From contig JARIDO010000011.1 in the NCBI GenBank assembly GCA_029263895.1, forward strand, positions 101,921-165,920: 64,000 nucleotides of DNA. The letters are read 5' to 3'. Positions 17,863-27,901 of this stretch are shown piece after piece (positions within the stretch are counted from its first letter, which is position 1; every line of letters begins with the position of its first letter). A program made the translations under genes and the position numbers. Under the pieces are notes generated by a model. The model saw nothing but the letters and a program-made list of their open reading frames with translations, searched no databases and was not told where the DNA came from. The DNA is from Sporosarcina sp. (GTDB lineage Bacteria > Bacillota > Bacilli > Bacillales_A > Planococcaceae).

Positions 17863-18738
17863 CTACACTTTCTCACGTGTGTTTTTACCAAAGATACCTT
17901 CAGGCTTGAAGATTAATATTAAAATGAGGATGATGAATGCAGCGGCGTCTCGCCATAAAGAAAATCCCATCGCATTTACTGTTGTTTCGACGACTCCTAA
18001 TAATAATCCACCAACCATTGCCCCTGGGATAATGCCTATGCCTCCAAGTACTGCTGCAACGAAAGCTTTTAAACCTGGAATAACCCCCATTAGAGGATCG
18101 ATTTTTGTATAATAGACGCCAAATATAACGCCTGCTGCACCCGCTAATGCAGAACCAATTGCAAATGTTGCAGAGATTGTATTATCTACATTTATCCCCA
18201 TCAGCTTTGCAGCTTCTGCATCATGAGATACTGCTCGCATCGCTTTTCCTATTTTCGTTTTATGTACAATAATGTATAAAATGAGCATTAAAGCAATCGA
18301 TACTGATAAAATAAGAATCGCCTGCGTACTAATTTGAGCACCAAAGAGCATAAACGATTTATTTTCAAAAACTTCCGGATACGTTATGAGTTGTGCCCCG
18401 CGAATATAAATCACACCATTTTGAATTAATAAAGACACACCGATTGCCGTTATTAACGCTGCGATACGCGTAGCATTTCTAAGCCTTTTATAAGCAATCC
18501 GTTCAATTAGAACACCAAAAACCGCACAGGCCCCCATTGAAAATAACAACGCTGGAAAAAAGCCGAAATCCCATACTGAGATGGCAATGAATCCTAGGAA
18601 TGAGCCGACCATGAAGACCTCTCCATGCGCGAAGTTGATGAGCTTTATAATTCCGTAGACCATCGTGTACCCAAGGGCAATTAGCGCGTATATACTACCA
18701 AGTGAGATCCCATTAATTAATTGTTGAAGCCATTCCAT
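17863..18738 (-). CDS. livH: Branched-chain amino acid ABC transporter permease LivH
   Basis: A 291-residue integral membrane permease with LivH landmarks: NGISLGSIYALIALGYTMVYG at the N-terminus, NFAHGEVFMVGSF, and the coupling loop MGINVDNTISATFAIGSALAG. The ATG at 18738 lies eight bases after AAGGAG. It stands between livJ and livM; the 70-base gap to livJ has no strong hairpin. Confidence 0.94.
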   Translation of the reverse strand: MEWLQQLINGISLGSIYALIALGYTMVYGIIKLINFAHGEVFMVGSFLGFIAISVWDFGFFPALLFSMGACAVFGVLIERIAYKRLRNATRIAALITAIGVSLLIQNGVIYIRGAQLITYPEVFENKSFMLFGAQISTQAILILSVSIALMLILYIIVHKTKIGKAMRAVSHDAEAAKLMGINVDNTISATFAIGSALAGAAGVIFGVYYTKIDPLMGVIPGLKAFVAAVLGGIGIIPGAMVGGLLLGVVETTVNAMGFSLWRDAAAFIILILILIFKPEGIFGKNTREKV

Positions 18739-18810
18739 TCTTTTCACTCCTTTTTAAAAAAGAAACGGGAGGATGATGTTCCCCCTCCCATTTCATATTA
18801 GATTTAAGAA

Positions 18811-19992
18811 TTAAGGATTTACTTTTGTTTTAAAAACTTGTTCGCCATCTTTGTATTCAAGAATAGTTGCTGATTTGATAGGATGATGATTTTCATCTAC
18901 AGAATATAAACCTGTAACGAGCCCAAGATCTTTTGTTTTTTCAAGCGCCTCTTTAATCTTTGTTGAATCCACACTACCTGCACGTTTAATAGCATCAGCT
19001 AGTAGGTAAACTGTGTCATATCCTAGCGCATTAAAAGAATCTGGTGCTTTGCCGTCATATTTAGCAGCAAACTTCTTATTAAATTCTTGAATTTTGCCAT
19101 CTGGATCTTCAGAAGAATAATGATTAGTTGTAAATGTATTATTCAATGCTGCCTTTCCAGCTAAGTCAATCAACGTTGGTGAATCCCAGCCATCTGCGCC
19201 CATTAATGGAACATCAATGCCCATTTCACGTGCTTGTTTAACGATCAGACCAACTTCTTCGTAATATCCTGGAATGAAAATAAATTCAGGGTTTGCTGAT
19301 TTAATACGTGTTAGCGTCGAACGGAAGTCGGAGTCTTTCGCCACATATGATTCTGATAAAACGACTTTACCACCTGCCGCCTCAAAATCTTTTTTAAACG
19401 AAGCTGCTAACCCTTTTGAATAATCACTTGCATTATCAGAATAAATTGCGACGTTTTTCACTTTTAGTTCGTTCGCTGCAAAGTTTGCTGCTACAGTTCC
19501 TTGAAACGGATCGATGAATGAAGTACGGAAAACGAATTCATTTAACTTCCCTTTTTCTGTAACTGTTACGGTTGGACTAGTCCCAGAAGGGCTTATTAAA
19601 ACCGTTTTATTATCGTTCGCGATTTGTGCTTGTGCGACAGTGTTTCCACTAGTTGCTGCACCTATGATTGCGACAACTTTATCTTTTGTTGTTAACTTAA
19701 TCGCTGCACTCGTTGCTTCAGCGGATTCGGACTTATTGTCCACTTTGACGACCTCTATTTTCTTCCCATCGACGCCGCCTTCTTTATTAATCTCTTCAAT
19801 TGCTAACTCAATGCCTTTCGCTTCAGAGGATCCGTAAGAAGCAACTGGACCTGTCAACTCAAGGTTGAGACCGATTTTGATCGTATCTCCATCTTTCCCG
19901 CTACTAGCACCATCGTTGCCAGTACAGCCAGAGAGCAGTCCAACTGTCAGAACTGATGCTGCAAATAACCCTGTTAACTTTGTTACTTTCAT
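18811..19992 (-). CDS. livJ: Branched-chain amino acid ABC transporter substrate-binding lipoprotein
   Basis: A 393-residue type I periplasmic-binding-fold protein (Peripla_BP_6/LivJ family). A lipobox LLSGC with acylated cysteine at residue 23 tethers it to the outer face of the membrane. IKIGLNLELTGPVASYG and the motif ISPSGTSPTVT are typical ligand-pocket regions. It delivers leucine, isoleucine, valine or related amino acids to LivHM. As first gene it probably carries the operon promoter. Exact specificity cannot be read. Confidence 0.93.
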   Translation of the reverse strand: MKVTKLTGLFAASVLTVGLLSGCTGNDGASSGKDGDTIKIGLNLELTGPVASYGSSEAKGIELAIEEINKEGGVDGKKIEVVKVDNKSESAEATSAAIKLTTKDKVVAIIGAATSGNTVAQAQIANDNKTVLISPSGTSPTVTVTEKGKLNEFVFRTSFIDPFQGTVAANFAANELKVKNVAIYSDNASDYSKGLAASFKKDFEAAGGKVVLSESYVAKDSDFRSTLTRIKSANPEFIFIPGYYEEVGLIVKQAREMGIDVPLMGADGWDSPTLIDLAGKAALNNTFTTNHYSSEDPDGKIQEFNKKFAAKYDGKAPDSFNALGYDTVYLLADAIKRAGSVDSTKIKEALEKTKDLGLVTGLYSVDENHHPIKSATILEYKDGEQVFKTKVNP

Positions 19993-20016
19993 CTGTATAT
20001 CCCCCTTTTTTGTTGA

Positions 20017-20160
20017 TACTCTGAAAACCTAATCTGTGAGTATTTTCATAACTCGTTTTCAAAATGTATCACTTTCTAACTAGTTACAGTTTCATTGTAA
20101 AACAAAAATCCTATTCAGTCTATACTAATTATTCAATAGACTTTGTTTTTTCTGAATAAT
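20017..20160 (-). promoter_or_regulatory. Possible CodY sites upstream of livJ
   Basis: Two stretches resemble the CodY box AATTTTCWGAAAATT: GATACTCTGAAAACC at 20017-20031 (10 of 15) and TTTTTTCTGAATAAT at 20146-20160 (11 of 15). Control of branched-chain uptake by CodY is common in Bacillales, but these matches are weak. Confidence 0.3.
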
Positions 20161-20250
20161 CTAGAAGTACATTAGTGAATACAAGATAAAACAGTCTATT
20201 AAAGGGTTTCAAGGTTTATAACTATATTCTATTTCTTATTCCAATAAAAA

Positions 20251-20283
20251 ATGAAGCTCATTGTAAAGTAAAATGAGCTTCAG
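20251..20283 (-). terminator. Terminator of the epimerase-GNAT operon
   Basis: TGAAGCTCATT and AATGAGCTTCA form an 11-bp stem; on the minus strand it is followed by ATTTTTTATT. The stem includes the GNAT stop codon. Confidence 0.78.
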
Positions 20284-20969
20284 TCTATTTTTGTAACATA
20301 GCGAACAAACCAAATGTCTTTATCCTTGTATAACTCAGTTCCTATCCATCCATTCATTAGTAACGTTTGCTGTTCCGACGTATTGGACATTTCTATATTC
20401 TTTGTAGTAGCGTGTTCAATCGGTATGTCACTTGAAATTTTTTTATATAAAACATAACGAAGCATTCCGTCATATTTTTCTTTCAAAGCGACAATATGCA
20501 TGCCGAGCGCAAATTTATCTTTTAAACTTGCAATATTAAAGGGGGCAACCGTTGCACAAACATAACTAAATCGATTTTCTTCAATTTCTTGCATGAGTAT
20601 CTTACCTAACGTTACTTGTAACCCGTTTCCCTGATAATGTGGATGTACATTTGTAACCTCAGAATAGAGCACAGATGCTAGTTCACTATCCAGCAAATTT
20701 GCATCCCTTCCTAGATGTTCTTCATCTATTTCAGGTTCTAAAAAAGCCCTAAAAGCAATCAATTTATCATTCACCATTGCCCCAATAATCAGTCCGTGTC
20801 CATTTAATATAGTTGTAAATTCTTCAATTGACAATGGTTGTAAAAAAGAGGGATTCTCTAAGTTTGCAATGACTTGTTGTTGAAGAGATATTAATGGATC
20901 TAAATGTTTTGACGTAAGTTTAATGACAGTAGCTTGCTGACCATTCCTTAATTGTATCGGGGAGTTCAT
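20280..20969 (-). CDS. GNAT-family acetyltransferase paired with an enolase-superfamily enzyme
   Basis: A 229-residue GNAT protein. The conserved core is the strand SEVTNVHPHYQGNGL with the Q-x-x-G-x-G/L acyl-CoA loop, and a later segment PFNIASLKDKFALGM. An additional C-terminal part (~165-229) is unassigned. It overlaps the upstream epimerase by four bases (ATGA), so the two are translationally coupled. In Geobacillus a GNAT acts with an N-succinylamino-acid racemase; by analogy this pair could act on an N-acylated amino acid or dipeptide, but this is inference. Confidence 0.8.
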   Translation of the reverse strand: MNSPIQLRNGQQATVIKLTSKHLDPLISLQQQVIANLENPSFLQPLSIEEFTTILNGHGLIIGAMVNDKLIAFRAFLEPEIDEEHLGRDANLLDSELASVLYSEVTNVHPHYQGNGLQVTLGKILMQEIEENRFSYVCATVAPFNIASLKDKFALGMHIVALKEKYDGMLRYVLYKKISSDIPIEHATTKNIEMSNTSEQQTLLMNGWIGTELYKDKDIWFVRYVTKID

Positions 20970-22078
20970 TGAACCACCTTCTCAGCGTAAACGGTTAACT
21001 CTTTGAGAACTTGTTCATCAACTTCAACACCTAAACCTGGTTTGTCTGATAATCGAATAAAAGGTACATCATATTGTAAATTTCCGATATCCTTACTAAA
21101 TTTCAGTGGTCCTGTTAGTTCAACTGTCTTAATCACTTTCTTTGAAAAGGCAACATGGAAACCCGCTGCTGAACCGACTGATGATTCTACCATCGATCCG
21201 ATTTGGCATTCAATTCCAGCCATCTCAGCCATATGTGCAAGTTTCATGGCAGGGTAAATCCCACCACATTTCATTAATTTTATATTCACTTTATGTGCAG
21301 CACGTTTTGCAATAATTTCTCGCATATCCCTACTATCACACAAACCTTCATCAATCATGACAGGTACTAATGACTTCGATTTCACTTCAACCATTCCATC
21401 TATATCATCTGCTTTCACAGGTTGTTCAATCCAATCTAAAGAGCAATTTTCAAGTTTTTGAAGTGCTTGTATCGTAGTTGCACTGTTTGCCCATCCTTGG
21501 TTCACATCAACACGTATCGCTATTTCTTCACCAATACATTCACGGACAGCGCGAATTCTCTTCACATCATCAGTAGCTTCTGTTCCAACTTTCATTTTTA
21601 ACGAGCGATAACCTGCTGCTACTTTTGTTTCTGCCTCTTGTGCCATTACATCTGGGTCAGCAATACTTAAGACATGTGTTAACGGGAAAGCGTCGTGATA
21701 CCTTCCACCAAGCAGTTCATAAACAGGGACACCTAAACGTTTACCTACTACGTCATAACATGCAATATCAATTGCCGCTTTTGCTGTAGGAACGCCTTTA
21801 ATGTGAGCATCCATCATATCGTGGATTTTTTCGATATTGGCAGGGTTTTGTCCGATTAAACGAGGACCAATGGTTTTTTGGAGTACTTGAAAAACACTTT
21901 CAATACTTTCTCCCGTCACATGCTCATCCGCTACCCCTTCTCCATAGCCCACATGACCTGTATCGGTTGTTATTTTCACAATAATAGATGGCATATAATG
22001 ATATGATGCGTAACTAATTACAAATGGTTCATTTAGTGGAATATGTATCGCAAAAATTTCTATTTCAGAGATTTTCAT
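20966..22078 (-). CDS. Enolase-superfamily racemase/epimerase (dipeptide epimerase-like)
   Basis: A 370-residue muconate lactonizing enzyme subgroup protein. Catalytic set: K161-x-K163 in SLKMKVG, metal ligands D191 (VDVNQ), E218 (WIEQP) and D243 (MIDEG), and a second acid/base lysine at about 267 (IKLMK). Paired lysines on both faces of the barrel support 1,1-proton transfer, as in L-Ala-D/L-Glu epimerase and N-acylamino acid racemase. VESSVGSAAGFHVA fits the dipeptide epimerase branch. AAAGGAA precedes the ATG. The substrate is not determined. Confidence 0.87.
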   Translation of the reverse strand: MKISEIEIFAIHIPLNEPFVISYASYHYMPSIIVKITTDTGHVGYGEGVADEHVTGESIESVFQVLQKTIGPRLIGQNPANIEKIHDMMDAHIKGVPTAKAAIDIACYDVVGKRLGVPVYELLGGRYHDAFPLTHVLSIADPDVMAQEAETKVAAGYRSLKMKVGTEATDDVKRIRAVRECIGEEIAIRVDVNQGWANSATTIQALQKLENCSLDWIEQPVKADDIDGMVEVKSKSLVPVMIDEGLCDSRDMREIIAKRAAHKVNIKLMKCGGIYPAMKLAHMAEMAGIECQIGSMVESSVGSAAGFHVAFSKKVIKTVELTGPLKFSKDIGNLQYDVPFIRLSDKPGLGVEVDEQVLKELTVYAEKVVQ

Positions 22079-22203
22079 CTTCTAATTTCCTTTCGACTGT
22101 TACATGTATTCTACATTTATTGTACCATCTTTCCATTTTCATTTAGAATTAAATACATGAACTACTATATATCCCATCCCTACGAAGGAGTTGCTTCACG
22201 AGC

Positions 22204-23067
22204 ATGAAAAAAAACCACAAAAACGAATCGTTCAAAAAGAAGATGTTGCGTTACTTCTTTATATCAATCGGTGCGACACTTACTGCCATTTCGCTCGAAC
22301 TTTTTCTTATTCCGAATTTAGTAATCGATGGTGGAATTATTGGTATTTCACTTATTCTAAACTTTTTAACAGACATTCCTTTTGGTATTTTAATTTTATT
22401 CGTCAATATGCCATTCCTCTATTTCGGATATAAACATATTGGAAAAAGCTTTTTCTTCTCTTCCTCTTATGCCATTGCATTTCTCGCTATTGTTGAATTC
22501 CCACTACAATCATTAGGTCCATTTGTTACAGATTCTTTACTAGCTACTGTTTTTGGAGGTCTACTCTTAGGTGCTGGAGTTGGACTGGTTATTCGTAATG
22601 GTGGTGCTTTAGACGGCACAGAAATTTTAGGGATTTTATTAACTAAAAAGATTCCATATTCCATAGGTGAATTTGTTATGTTCTTCAATATTTTCATTTT
22701 TGGATGGGCTGGATTTGTTCTAGGCTGGGAAAAAGCGATGTACTCTATTCTTACCTACTATATTGCTTCCAAAGCAATCGACGCAGTGATACAAGGGTTG
22801 GATGAAACCAAAGCAGTCATTATTGTATCCGACGAATACGAAGAACTTAGTGATGCCATTAATGAAAGACTTGGTCGAAGTGTTACGAAGCTTCACGGGA
22901 AAGGCGGATATAATGATAGTGAAAAGGACGTCATCTATGTGGTTGTCACGAGGCTTGAAATCTCTAAACTTAAACAAATCGCATATGACATTGATCCATC
23001 CTCTTTCTTAACGATCATGAATACACAGGAAACACATGGTGGCTCATTCAAATCTGCTATTCACTAA
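22204..23067 (+). CDS. yitT: YitT-family membrane protein (DUF161/DUF2179), copy 1
   Basis: A 287-residue protein with five or six membrane segments and a C-terminal DUF2179 domain ([20 protein letters not shown]). The internal [21 protein letters not shown] is the hallmark GxxxG..LDGTE of the family. B. subtilis has several paralogues of unknown function; a second divergent copy lies at 38510-39400. GAAGGAG lies before the ATG at 22204. Confidence 0.88.
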   Translation: MKKNHKNESFKKKMLRYFFISIGATLTAISLELFLIPNLVIDGGIIGISLILNFLTDIPFGILILFVNMPFLYFGYKHIGKSFFFSSSYAIAFLAIVEFPLQSLGPFVTDSLLATVFGGLLLGAGVGLVIRNGGALDGTEILGILLTKKIPYSIGEFVMFFNIFIFGWAGFVLGWEKAMYSILTYYIASKAIDAVIQGLDETKAVIIVSDEYEELSDAINERLGRSVTKLHGKGGYNDSEKDVIYVVVTRLEISKLKQIAYDIDPSSFLTIMNTQETHGGSFKSAIH

Positions 23068-23171
23068 TAATGACGTTAACTACCATAGCTCTGTTAGTGA
23101 ATATGCTGTAACTGCTATTCATATGCATGTTGAAATTACAGTGATACATTATGCAATCTCCATAAAAAAAA

Positions 23172-23219
23172 CACTCTATAAGATGAACTTCTTTTCAAAG
23201 TGATCATCTTATAAAGTGC
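23172..23219. terminator. Terminator between yitT and the SLC13 permease
   Basis: CACTCTATAAGATGA pairs imperfectly with TCATCTTATAAAGTG. It lies between two converging genes and is preceded by a run of A that gives a U-tract on the minus strand. 23068-23171 is otherwise empty. Confidence 0.65.
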
Positions 23220-23245
23220 AGTATTGGTTGCTACTCGTTTTTTGA

Positions 23246-25093
23246 TTAGAATAATGGGAAAAACAATGGAATCGCTATCATCATCACAACAAACATAATC
23301 AGTTGCAACGGAATGCCGACTTTTACAAAGTCCATGAACGTATAGCCTCCAGCAGTCATTACTAATGCATTCGTCGGTGAGGCAACAGGTGTCGCAAAAG
23401 CCATACTGGAAGCCACGGCAACAGCAATCATAAATGTTGTGGGATTTGCCCCAATACTTAGTGCAGCTGTCATCGCTGCTGGTGCAAACAATACAGCAGT
23501 TGCAGTATTACTAATAAATTGCCCGAACACCATCGTGATGAAATAGATACCCGCAAGTATTCCTAACGCACCAAAACCCCCAAGCATTTCTATAATGCCG
23601 TCAGAGATGATTGTCATACCGCCAGTTTTCTCAAGTGCTGTCGCCATTGGCAACATGGCACCTATCAAAACGATACTCTCCCAGTTAATTTGACTATATG
23701 CATCATCCATATTTCGCACACAGCCAGTCAAAATCATGAGTACAGCACCTAGTAAAACCGATATAACTGCTGGGAACACTTCGAACACCATCAGAGCAAT
23801 CATGAAGAGCATGATCATTCCGGCAATCGGTGCTTTACCGCTAGCTGCCGCCATGCTCGCATGTTCTTTTGGTTGACCGATTACAACGACATCATTCGTT
23901 TCCTTTGATAAGAGCTCTATAGAGTCCCATGCCCCTTGGACAAGTAAAGCGTCTCCAAAGCGCAAGTTTTGTTTTGACATTTCCTTGATGACATAATCAC
24001 CTTGACGATTAATACCTAAAATATTCAAATTGTATTTTTCTCTAAATCCAATAGTACGAATTGTTTTGTTAATGAGACTAGAATTTGGTGTCAATAACAC
24101 TTCTGCAATGCCTAGCTGTTTAGAAACAAGCTCATCCGCCTCTGGTTCTTCTTGCCCCATTAATAAGCCAAAGTCATAAACAATCTTTTCGACATTTTCA
24201 AGCGCTCCTTGAAAATACAGAACATCTTTTGCTTGTATGACGCTTGAGGGACCCGCCATCTCTTGATATGTAATGGGCAATAAATTCATACCTTCAACTG
24301 ATTTGCGATGAATTTTTAAAATGCAAAGTTGATATTTTGCAGGTATCTTTAACTGTCCCACACGCTGACCAATCATTTTTGAGCCTTCTGGAACTCTTAC
24401 CCGAATTAAATTACCGCCTAACTTATAGTCAATGACAAGTTGCTTTAACGATAATGGATGCTCTTTTTTAGATGGACCAGTCGTAGTAACCTTCTTTAAT
24501 AACGTGTTACGAACTAAATATAAATAGAGTATGCCAATAATGACACCAATAATGCCAATAGGTGTAATTTCAAAAAAGCCGAGTTTTTCATAACCATTGT
24601 CTTGAAGTGTTTGACTCGCGATTAAATTGGGTGGTGACGCTATTAATGTTAGCATGCCAGAAAAACTAGCAATATATGATAAAGGCAATAAATAATTTGA
24701 AGGACTGCTATTCATGCTGATTGCAATACTTACAACGATCGGTAGCATTAATGCTACTGTTCCTGTATTACTCATAAAAGCACCTACACAAGCAACGATC
24801 ACAAGTAACAAAACGTATAAACGCTTTTCATTATCACCTGAATAATTGAGTAATATGTTGCCAGCCATCTGTGCTAAACCCGTGCGTAAAATGCCTGCAC
24901 CAATCACGAATAACCCTGCTATCATGATGACTACTGTATTTGAAAAACCTATAAGTGCTTCAGAGGTATCTAAAATACCCGTTAACACAAATGCCAATAA
25001 CGCAAAAACAGCAACTAAATCTGCTCGAATCCGATTGCTAATGAACAACACAATCGTAACGGCAAGAATACTAAATGTAATGATCAAATCCAT
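23246..25093 (-). CDS. SLC13/DASS-type permease with two RCK_C (TrkA-C) domains
   Basis: About 615 residues: N-terminal membrane half, a central soluble part with two TrkA-C-like domains (~210-390) and a C-terminal membrane half with SNTATAVLFAPAAM, the SNT-type ligand motif of DASS anion/sulfate symporters. The first half contains the matching SNTGTVALMLPIV. Members with RCK_C inserts transport sulfate, dicarboxylates or similar anions with sodium; specificity is not readable. AAAGGGA lies upstream of ATGs at 25099 and 25093; the choice between them is uncertain. Confidence 0.88.
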   Translation of the reverse strand: MDLIITFSILAVTIVLFISNRIRADLVAVFALLAFVLTGILDTSEALIGFSNTVVIMIAGLFVIGAGILRTGLAQMAGNILLNYSGDNEKRLYVLLLVIVACVGAFMSNTGTVALMLPIVVSIAISMNSSPSNYLLPLSYIASFSGMLTLIASPPNLIASQTLQDNGYEKLGFFEITPIGIIGVIIGILYLYLVRNTLLKKVTTTGPSKKEHPLSLKQLVIDYKLGGNLIRVRVPEGSKMIGQRVGQLKIPAKYQLCILKIHRKSVEGMNLLPITYQEMAGPSSVIQAKDVLYFQGALENVEKIVYDFGLLMGQEEPEADELVSKQLGIAEVLLTPNSSLINKTIRTIGFREKYNLNILGINRQGDYVIKEMSKQNLRFGDALLVQGAWDSIELLSKETNDVVVIGQPKEHASMAAASGKAPIAGMIMLFMIALMVFEVFPAVISVLLGAVLMILTGCVRNMDDAYSQINWESIVLIGAMLPMATALEKTGGMTIISDGIIEMLGGFGALGILAGIYFITMVFGQFISNTATAVLFAPAAMTAALSIGANPTTFMIAVAVASSMAFATPVASPTNALVMTAGGYTFMDFVKVGIPLQLIMFVVMMIAIPLFFPLF

Positions 25094-25139
25094 GGTCATC
25101 TGTCCCTTTCTATATAGCACTTCTTATATTGTAATTCAA

Positions 25140-25154
25140 TTATAATCATTGCGA
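25140..25154. promoter_or_regulatory. Fur/PerR-like box between the permease and katA
   Basis: TTATAATCATTGCGA matches the PerR consensus TTATAATNATTATAA at 11 of 14 fixed positions. It is ~45 bases before the permease start and ~240 before katA. Confidence 0.3.
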
Positions 25155-25295
25155 CTATTTAAATTCATCTAATTGATGAACTATTCCTTTTCATTATCAA
25201 TTGAAGCTCACGACAATATATGTGACTTACCTATTGCAAACCTCACACTCTAAATGCTGAGGACAATAATCCAACTCTCAATAAGAATTATTTAA

Positions 25296-25310
25296 AAAGA
25301 ATGATTACAA
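25296..25310 (+). promoter_or_regulatory. Possible PerR box upstream of katA
   Basis: AAAGAATGATTACAA matches 10 of 14 positions of the PerR consensus with the expected 7-1-7 symmetry, about 80 bases before katA. PerR control of vegetative catalase is known in Bacillus; here it is only a sequence match. Confidence 0.35.
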
Positions 25311-25391
25311 TCTAATTAATAGTAATTGAGAATATAGTTTGGTATAGTAAGTGTGAATCAACAATTAATCTATTTTTAAGGAGGAACTAGA

Positions 25392-26870
25392 ATGAATTCA
25401 CATGATAATAATTCTAAAAAACGTTTAACGACTGCCGCTGGAGCACCTGTCGTTGATAATCAAAACTCAATGACTGCCGGACCTAGAGGACCTGTACTGC
25501 TACAAGACGTATGGCTTCTAGAAAAATTAGCACACTTCGACCGTGAAGTGATACCTGAACGTCGTATGCATGCAAAGGGTTCTGGAGCTTATGGTACTTT
25601 CACTGTAACAAATGATATAACTAAATACACAAAAGCAATGATTTTCTCTGAAGTTGGTAAAAAGACGGAGATGTTTGCTCGATTTTCTACAGTTGCCGGA
25701 GAACGTGGCGCGGCCGATGCAGAAAGAGATATTCGCGGATTCGCATTAAAGTTCTATACAGAACAAGGTAACTGGGACCTTGTCGGGAATAACACACCCG
25801 TCTTCTTCTTTAGAGATCCACTACAGTTCCCTGATTTAAATCATGCTATAAAAAGAGATCCACGTACTAATATGAGAAGCGCAACAAACAACTGGGACTT
25901 CTGGACATCCCTTCCAGAGGCGTTACACCAAATTACAATTCTCATGAGTGAACGGGGCATTCCTAAAACACTTCGTAATATGCACGGTTTCGGTAGTCAT
26001 ACATATAGTATGATTAACGCTCAGAACGAACGTTATTGGGTGAAATTTCATTTTCATTCCCAACAAGGGATCGAAAACCTTTCAGACGAAGAAGCGACAA
26101 TTTTAGTAGGTCAAGATAGAGAGAGTCATCAACGCGACCTACTGAACAGTATTGATAAAGGCGATTTCCCTAAATGGAAAATGTACATTCAGGTGATGAC
26201 TGAAGACGAAGCTTTAGAAATGCCTTATAATCCTTTTGACTTAACAAAAGTTTGGTACAAAAAAGATTTCCCTTTAATCGAAGTTGGGGAATTTGAATTG
26301 AATCGTAATCCAGATAACTACTTTGCGGAAGTAGAACAAGCTGCATTTACACCTACTGCTATCGTACCTGGTATCGGCTTCTCACCTGATAAGATGTTAC
26401 AAGGTCGATTATTCTCTTATGGAGATGCGCAACGCTATCGTTTAGGTGTTAACCATCACCAAATTCCAGTAAACGCTCCTAAATGTCCATTCCATAGTTA
26501 TCATCGCGATGGTGCAATGCGCGTCGATGGTAACTTAGGCAGCACTGTTACTTATGAGCCAAATAGCTCAGGTGAATGGCAAGAGCAACCTGATTTCCGC
26601 GAACCACCTTTGAAAATCCATGGGGATGCTGATAATTGGGATTTCCGTGAAGACGACAGTGATTATTTCACACAACCTGGTAAACTATTTAACTTGATGA
26701 ATGCACATCAACAACAACTATTGTTTGATAACACTGCGCGTAATATGGGTGACGCACCGTTAGAAATTAAAAAACGTCATATTAAACATTGCTACCTAGC
26801 TGATCCAGCATATGGTGAAGGTGTAGCTAAATCACTTGGTATAGCGATGAGTAACGTAGAAATCGACTAA
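25392..26870 (+). CDS. katA: Small-subunit catalase (clade 3, KatA type)
   Basis: A 492-residue heme catalase that removes hydrogen peroxide. The catalytic histidine is in RRMHAKG (H60), and the proximal heme-tyrosine motif is [14 protein letters not shown] (~339-352). [17 protein letters not shown] and the length are typical of vegetative KatA. AAGGAGGAACTAGA leads to the ATG at 25392. It has its own strong terminator. With the large catalase at 11-13 kb the strain carries two different catalase clades within 14 kb. Confidence 0.96.
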   Translation: MNSHDNNSKKRLTTAAGAPVVDNQNSMTAGPRGPVLLQDVWLLEKLAHFDREVIPERRMHAKGSGAYGTFTVTNDITKYTKAMIFSEVGKKTEMFARFSTVAGERGAADAERDIRGFALKFYTEQGNWDLVGNNTPVFFFRDPLQFPDLNHAIKRDPRTNMRSATNNWDFWTSLPEALHQITILMSERGIPKTLRNMHGFGSHTYSMINAQNERYWVKFHFHSQQGIENLSDEEATILVGQDRESHQRDLLNSIDKGDFPKWKMYIQVMTEDEALEMPYNPFDLTKVWYKKDFPLIEVGEFELNRNPDNYFAEVEQAAFTPTAIVPGIGFSPDKMLQGRLFSYGDAQRYRLGVNHHQIPVNAPKCPFHSYHRDGAMRVDGNLGSTVTYEPNSSGEWQEQPDFREPPLKIHGDADNWDFREDDSDYFTQPGKLFNLMNAHQQQLLFDNTARNMGDAPLEIKKRHIKHCYLADPAYGEGVAKSLGIAMSNVEID

Positions 26871-26901
26871 TTTAGTTTATTTGAATGTAAACTGTAACCG
26901 A

Positions 26902-26938
26902 AATCGCCATTGCAAGTTACTTGCAATGGCGATTTTTT
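26902..26938 (+). terminator. katA terminator
   Basis: A perfect 15-bp stem AATCGCCATTGCAAG/CTTGCAATGGCGATT with a 3-base loop is followed by TTTTT. Confidence 0.9.
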
Positions 26939-27068
26939 ATTACCTATTATAATTGATTTCCCCGTTTAATAATGTAAAATAGATTATCTGTCCTGTAACA
27001 TACTACGTAACGAAGAAAACTTCGATTAATAAATCCATAAAATTTAATTATAGGAAGAAGGTATATAG

Positions 27069-27877
27069 ATGAGCAACATAGTACATAGAAATAATGTACA
27101 AGTTTTGGGTACTGGTGAAAAAACTATCGTTTTTGCACATGGATTTGGTTGTGATCAAAACATGTGGAGATTCATCACTCCTCATTTCGAGAAAAATTAT
27201 CGTGTTGTATTATTTGACCATGTTGGCTGTGGACGTTCTGATTGGACCGCATTCAATGCTGAGAAATATAATTCGTTACATCAATACGCCAATGATGTTC
27301 TTGAAATATTTGAAGAATTCAACATAGAAGATGCCATCTTTGTGGGGCATTCTGTCAGTTCAATGATCGGCATGCTTGCATCGATTGCTAAGCCTAGGTA
27401 CTTCGATAGTATTGTGATGATCGGACCATCCCCCTGTTATATGAACGAAGAACCGGACTATCATGGTGGTTTCGACAAAGAGGACATTATTGAACTATTA
27501 GACATGATGCAACTGAACTTTGTTGGTTGGGCAAGCTATTTTGCACCGATAGCGATGAATAACCCCGAACTTCCTGGTTATGTTGAAGAATTGGAGTACA
27601 GCTTTTGTGCGACTAATCCAGCAATTACGAGACATTTTGCAGAGGTTACTTTTTTTCAGACCATCGAAAAGATTTAACATACTCGAAAACTCCAACATTG
27701 ATTTTACAATGTGCAGAAGATAGTATTGTCCCACTTAAAACCGGACAATATTTGCATGAAAGTCTTTATAACAGCACTTTTAAAGTAATGGACGCAAAAG
27801 GGCATTATCCACATTTAAGTCACCCTATTGAGACGATTAAGCATATACAAGATTATTTATCATTATCACAGCCCTAA
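27069..27877 (+). pseudogene. rsbQ: RsbQ-like alpha/beta hydrolase, interrupted by a 1-base deletion
   Basis: The first 195 residues match RsbQ: oxyanion region AHGFGCDQNMW and nucleophile S95 in GHSVSSMIG. The frame then stops at 27675-27677. From the run of T at 27650-27656 the next frame continues perfectly as an RsbQ C-terminus, with the catalytic Asp in CAEDSIVP and His in KGHYPHLSHP, ending at 27877. One T appears lost (eight expected, seven present). In B. subtilis RsbQ works with the PAS domain of the phosphatase RsbP in energy stress signalling. Here the partner is a PAS-GGDEF gene 24 bases downstream. A sequencing error is possible. Confidence 0.85.
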
Positions 27878-27901
27878 CTTGTAGTGAAAGGAAGTCAAGT
27901 A

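Noticed and set aside
27640..27660. Programmed ribosomal frameshifting in rsbQ
   Set aside because: There is a T run but no downstream stimulatory structure or ribosome-binding-like element I can see, and RsbQ is not known to use frameshifting. Simple mutation or error is more likely.
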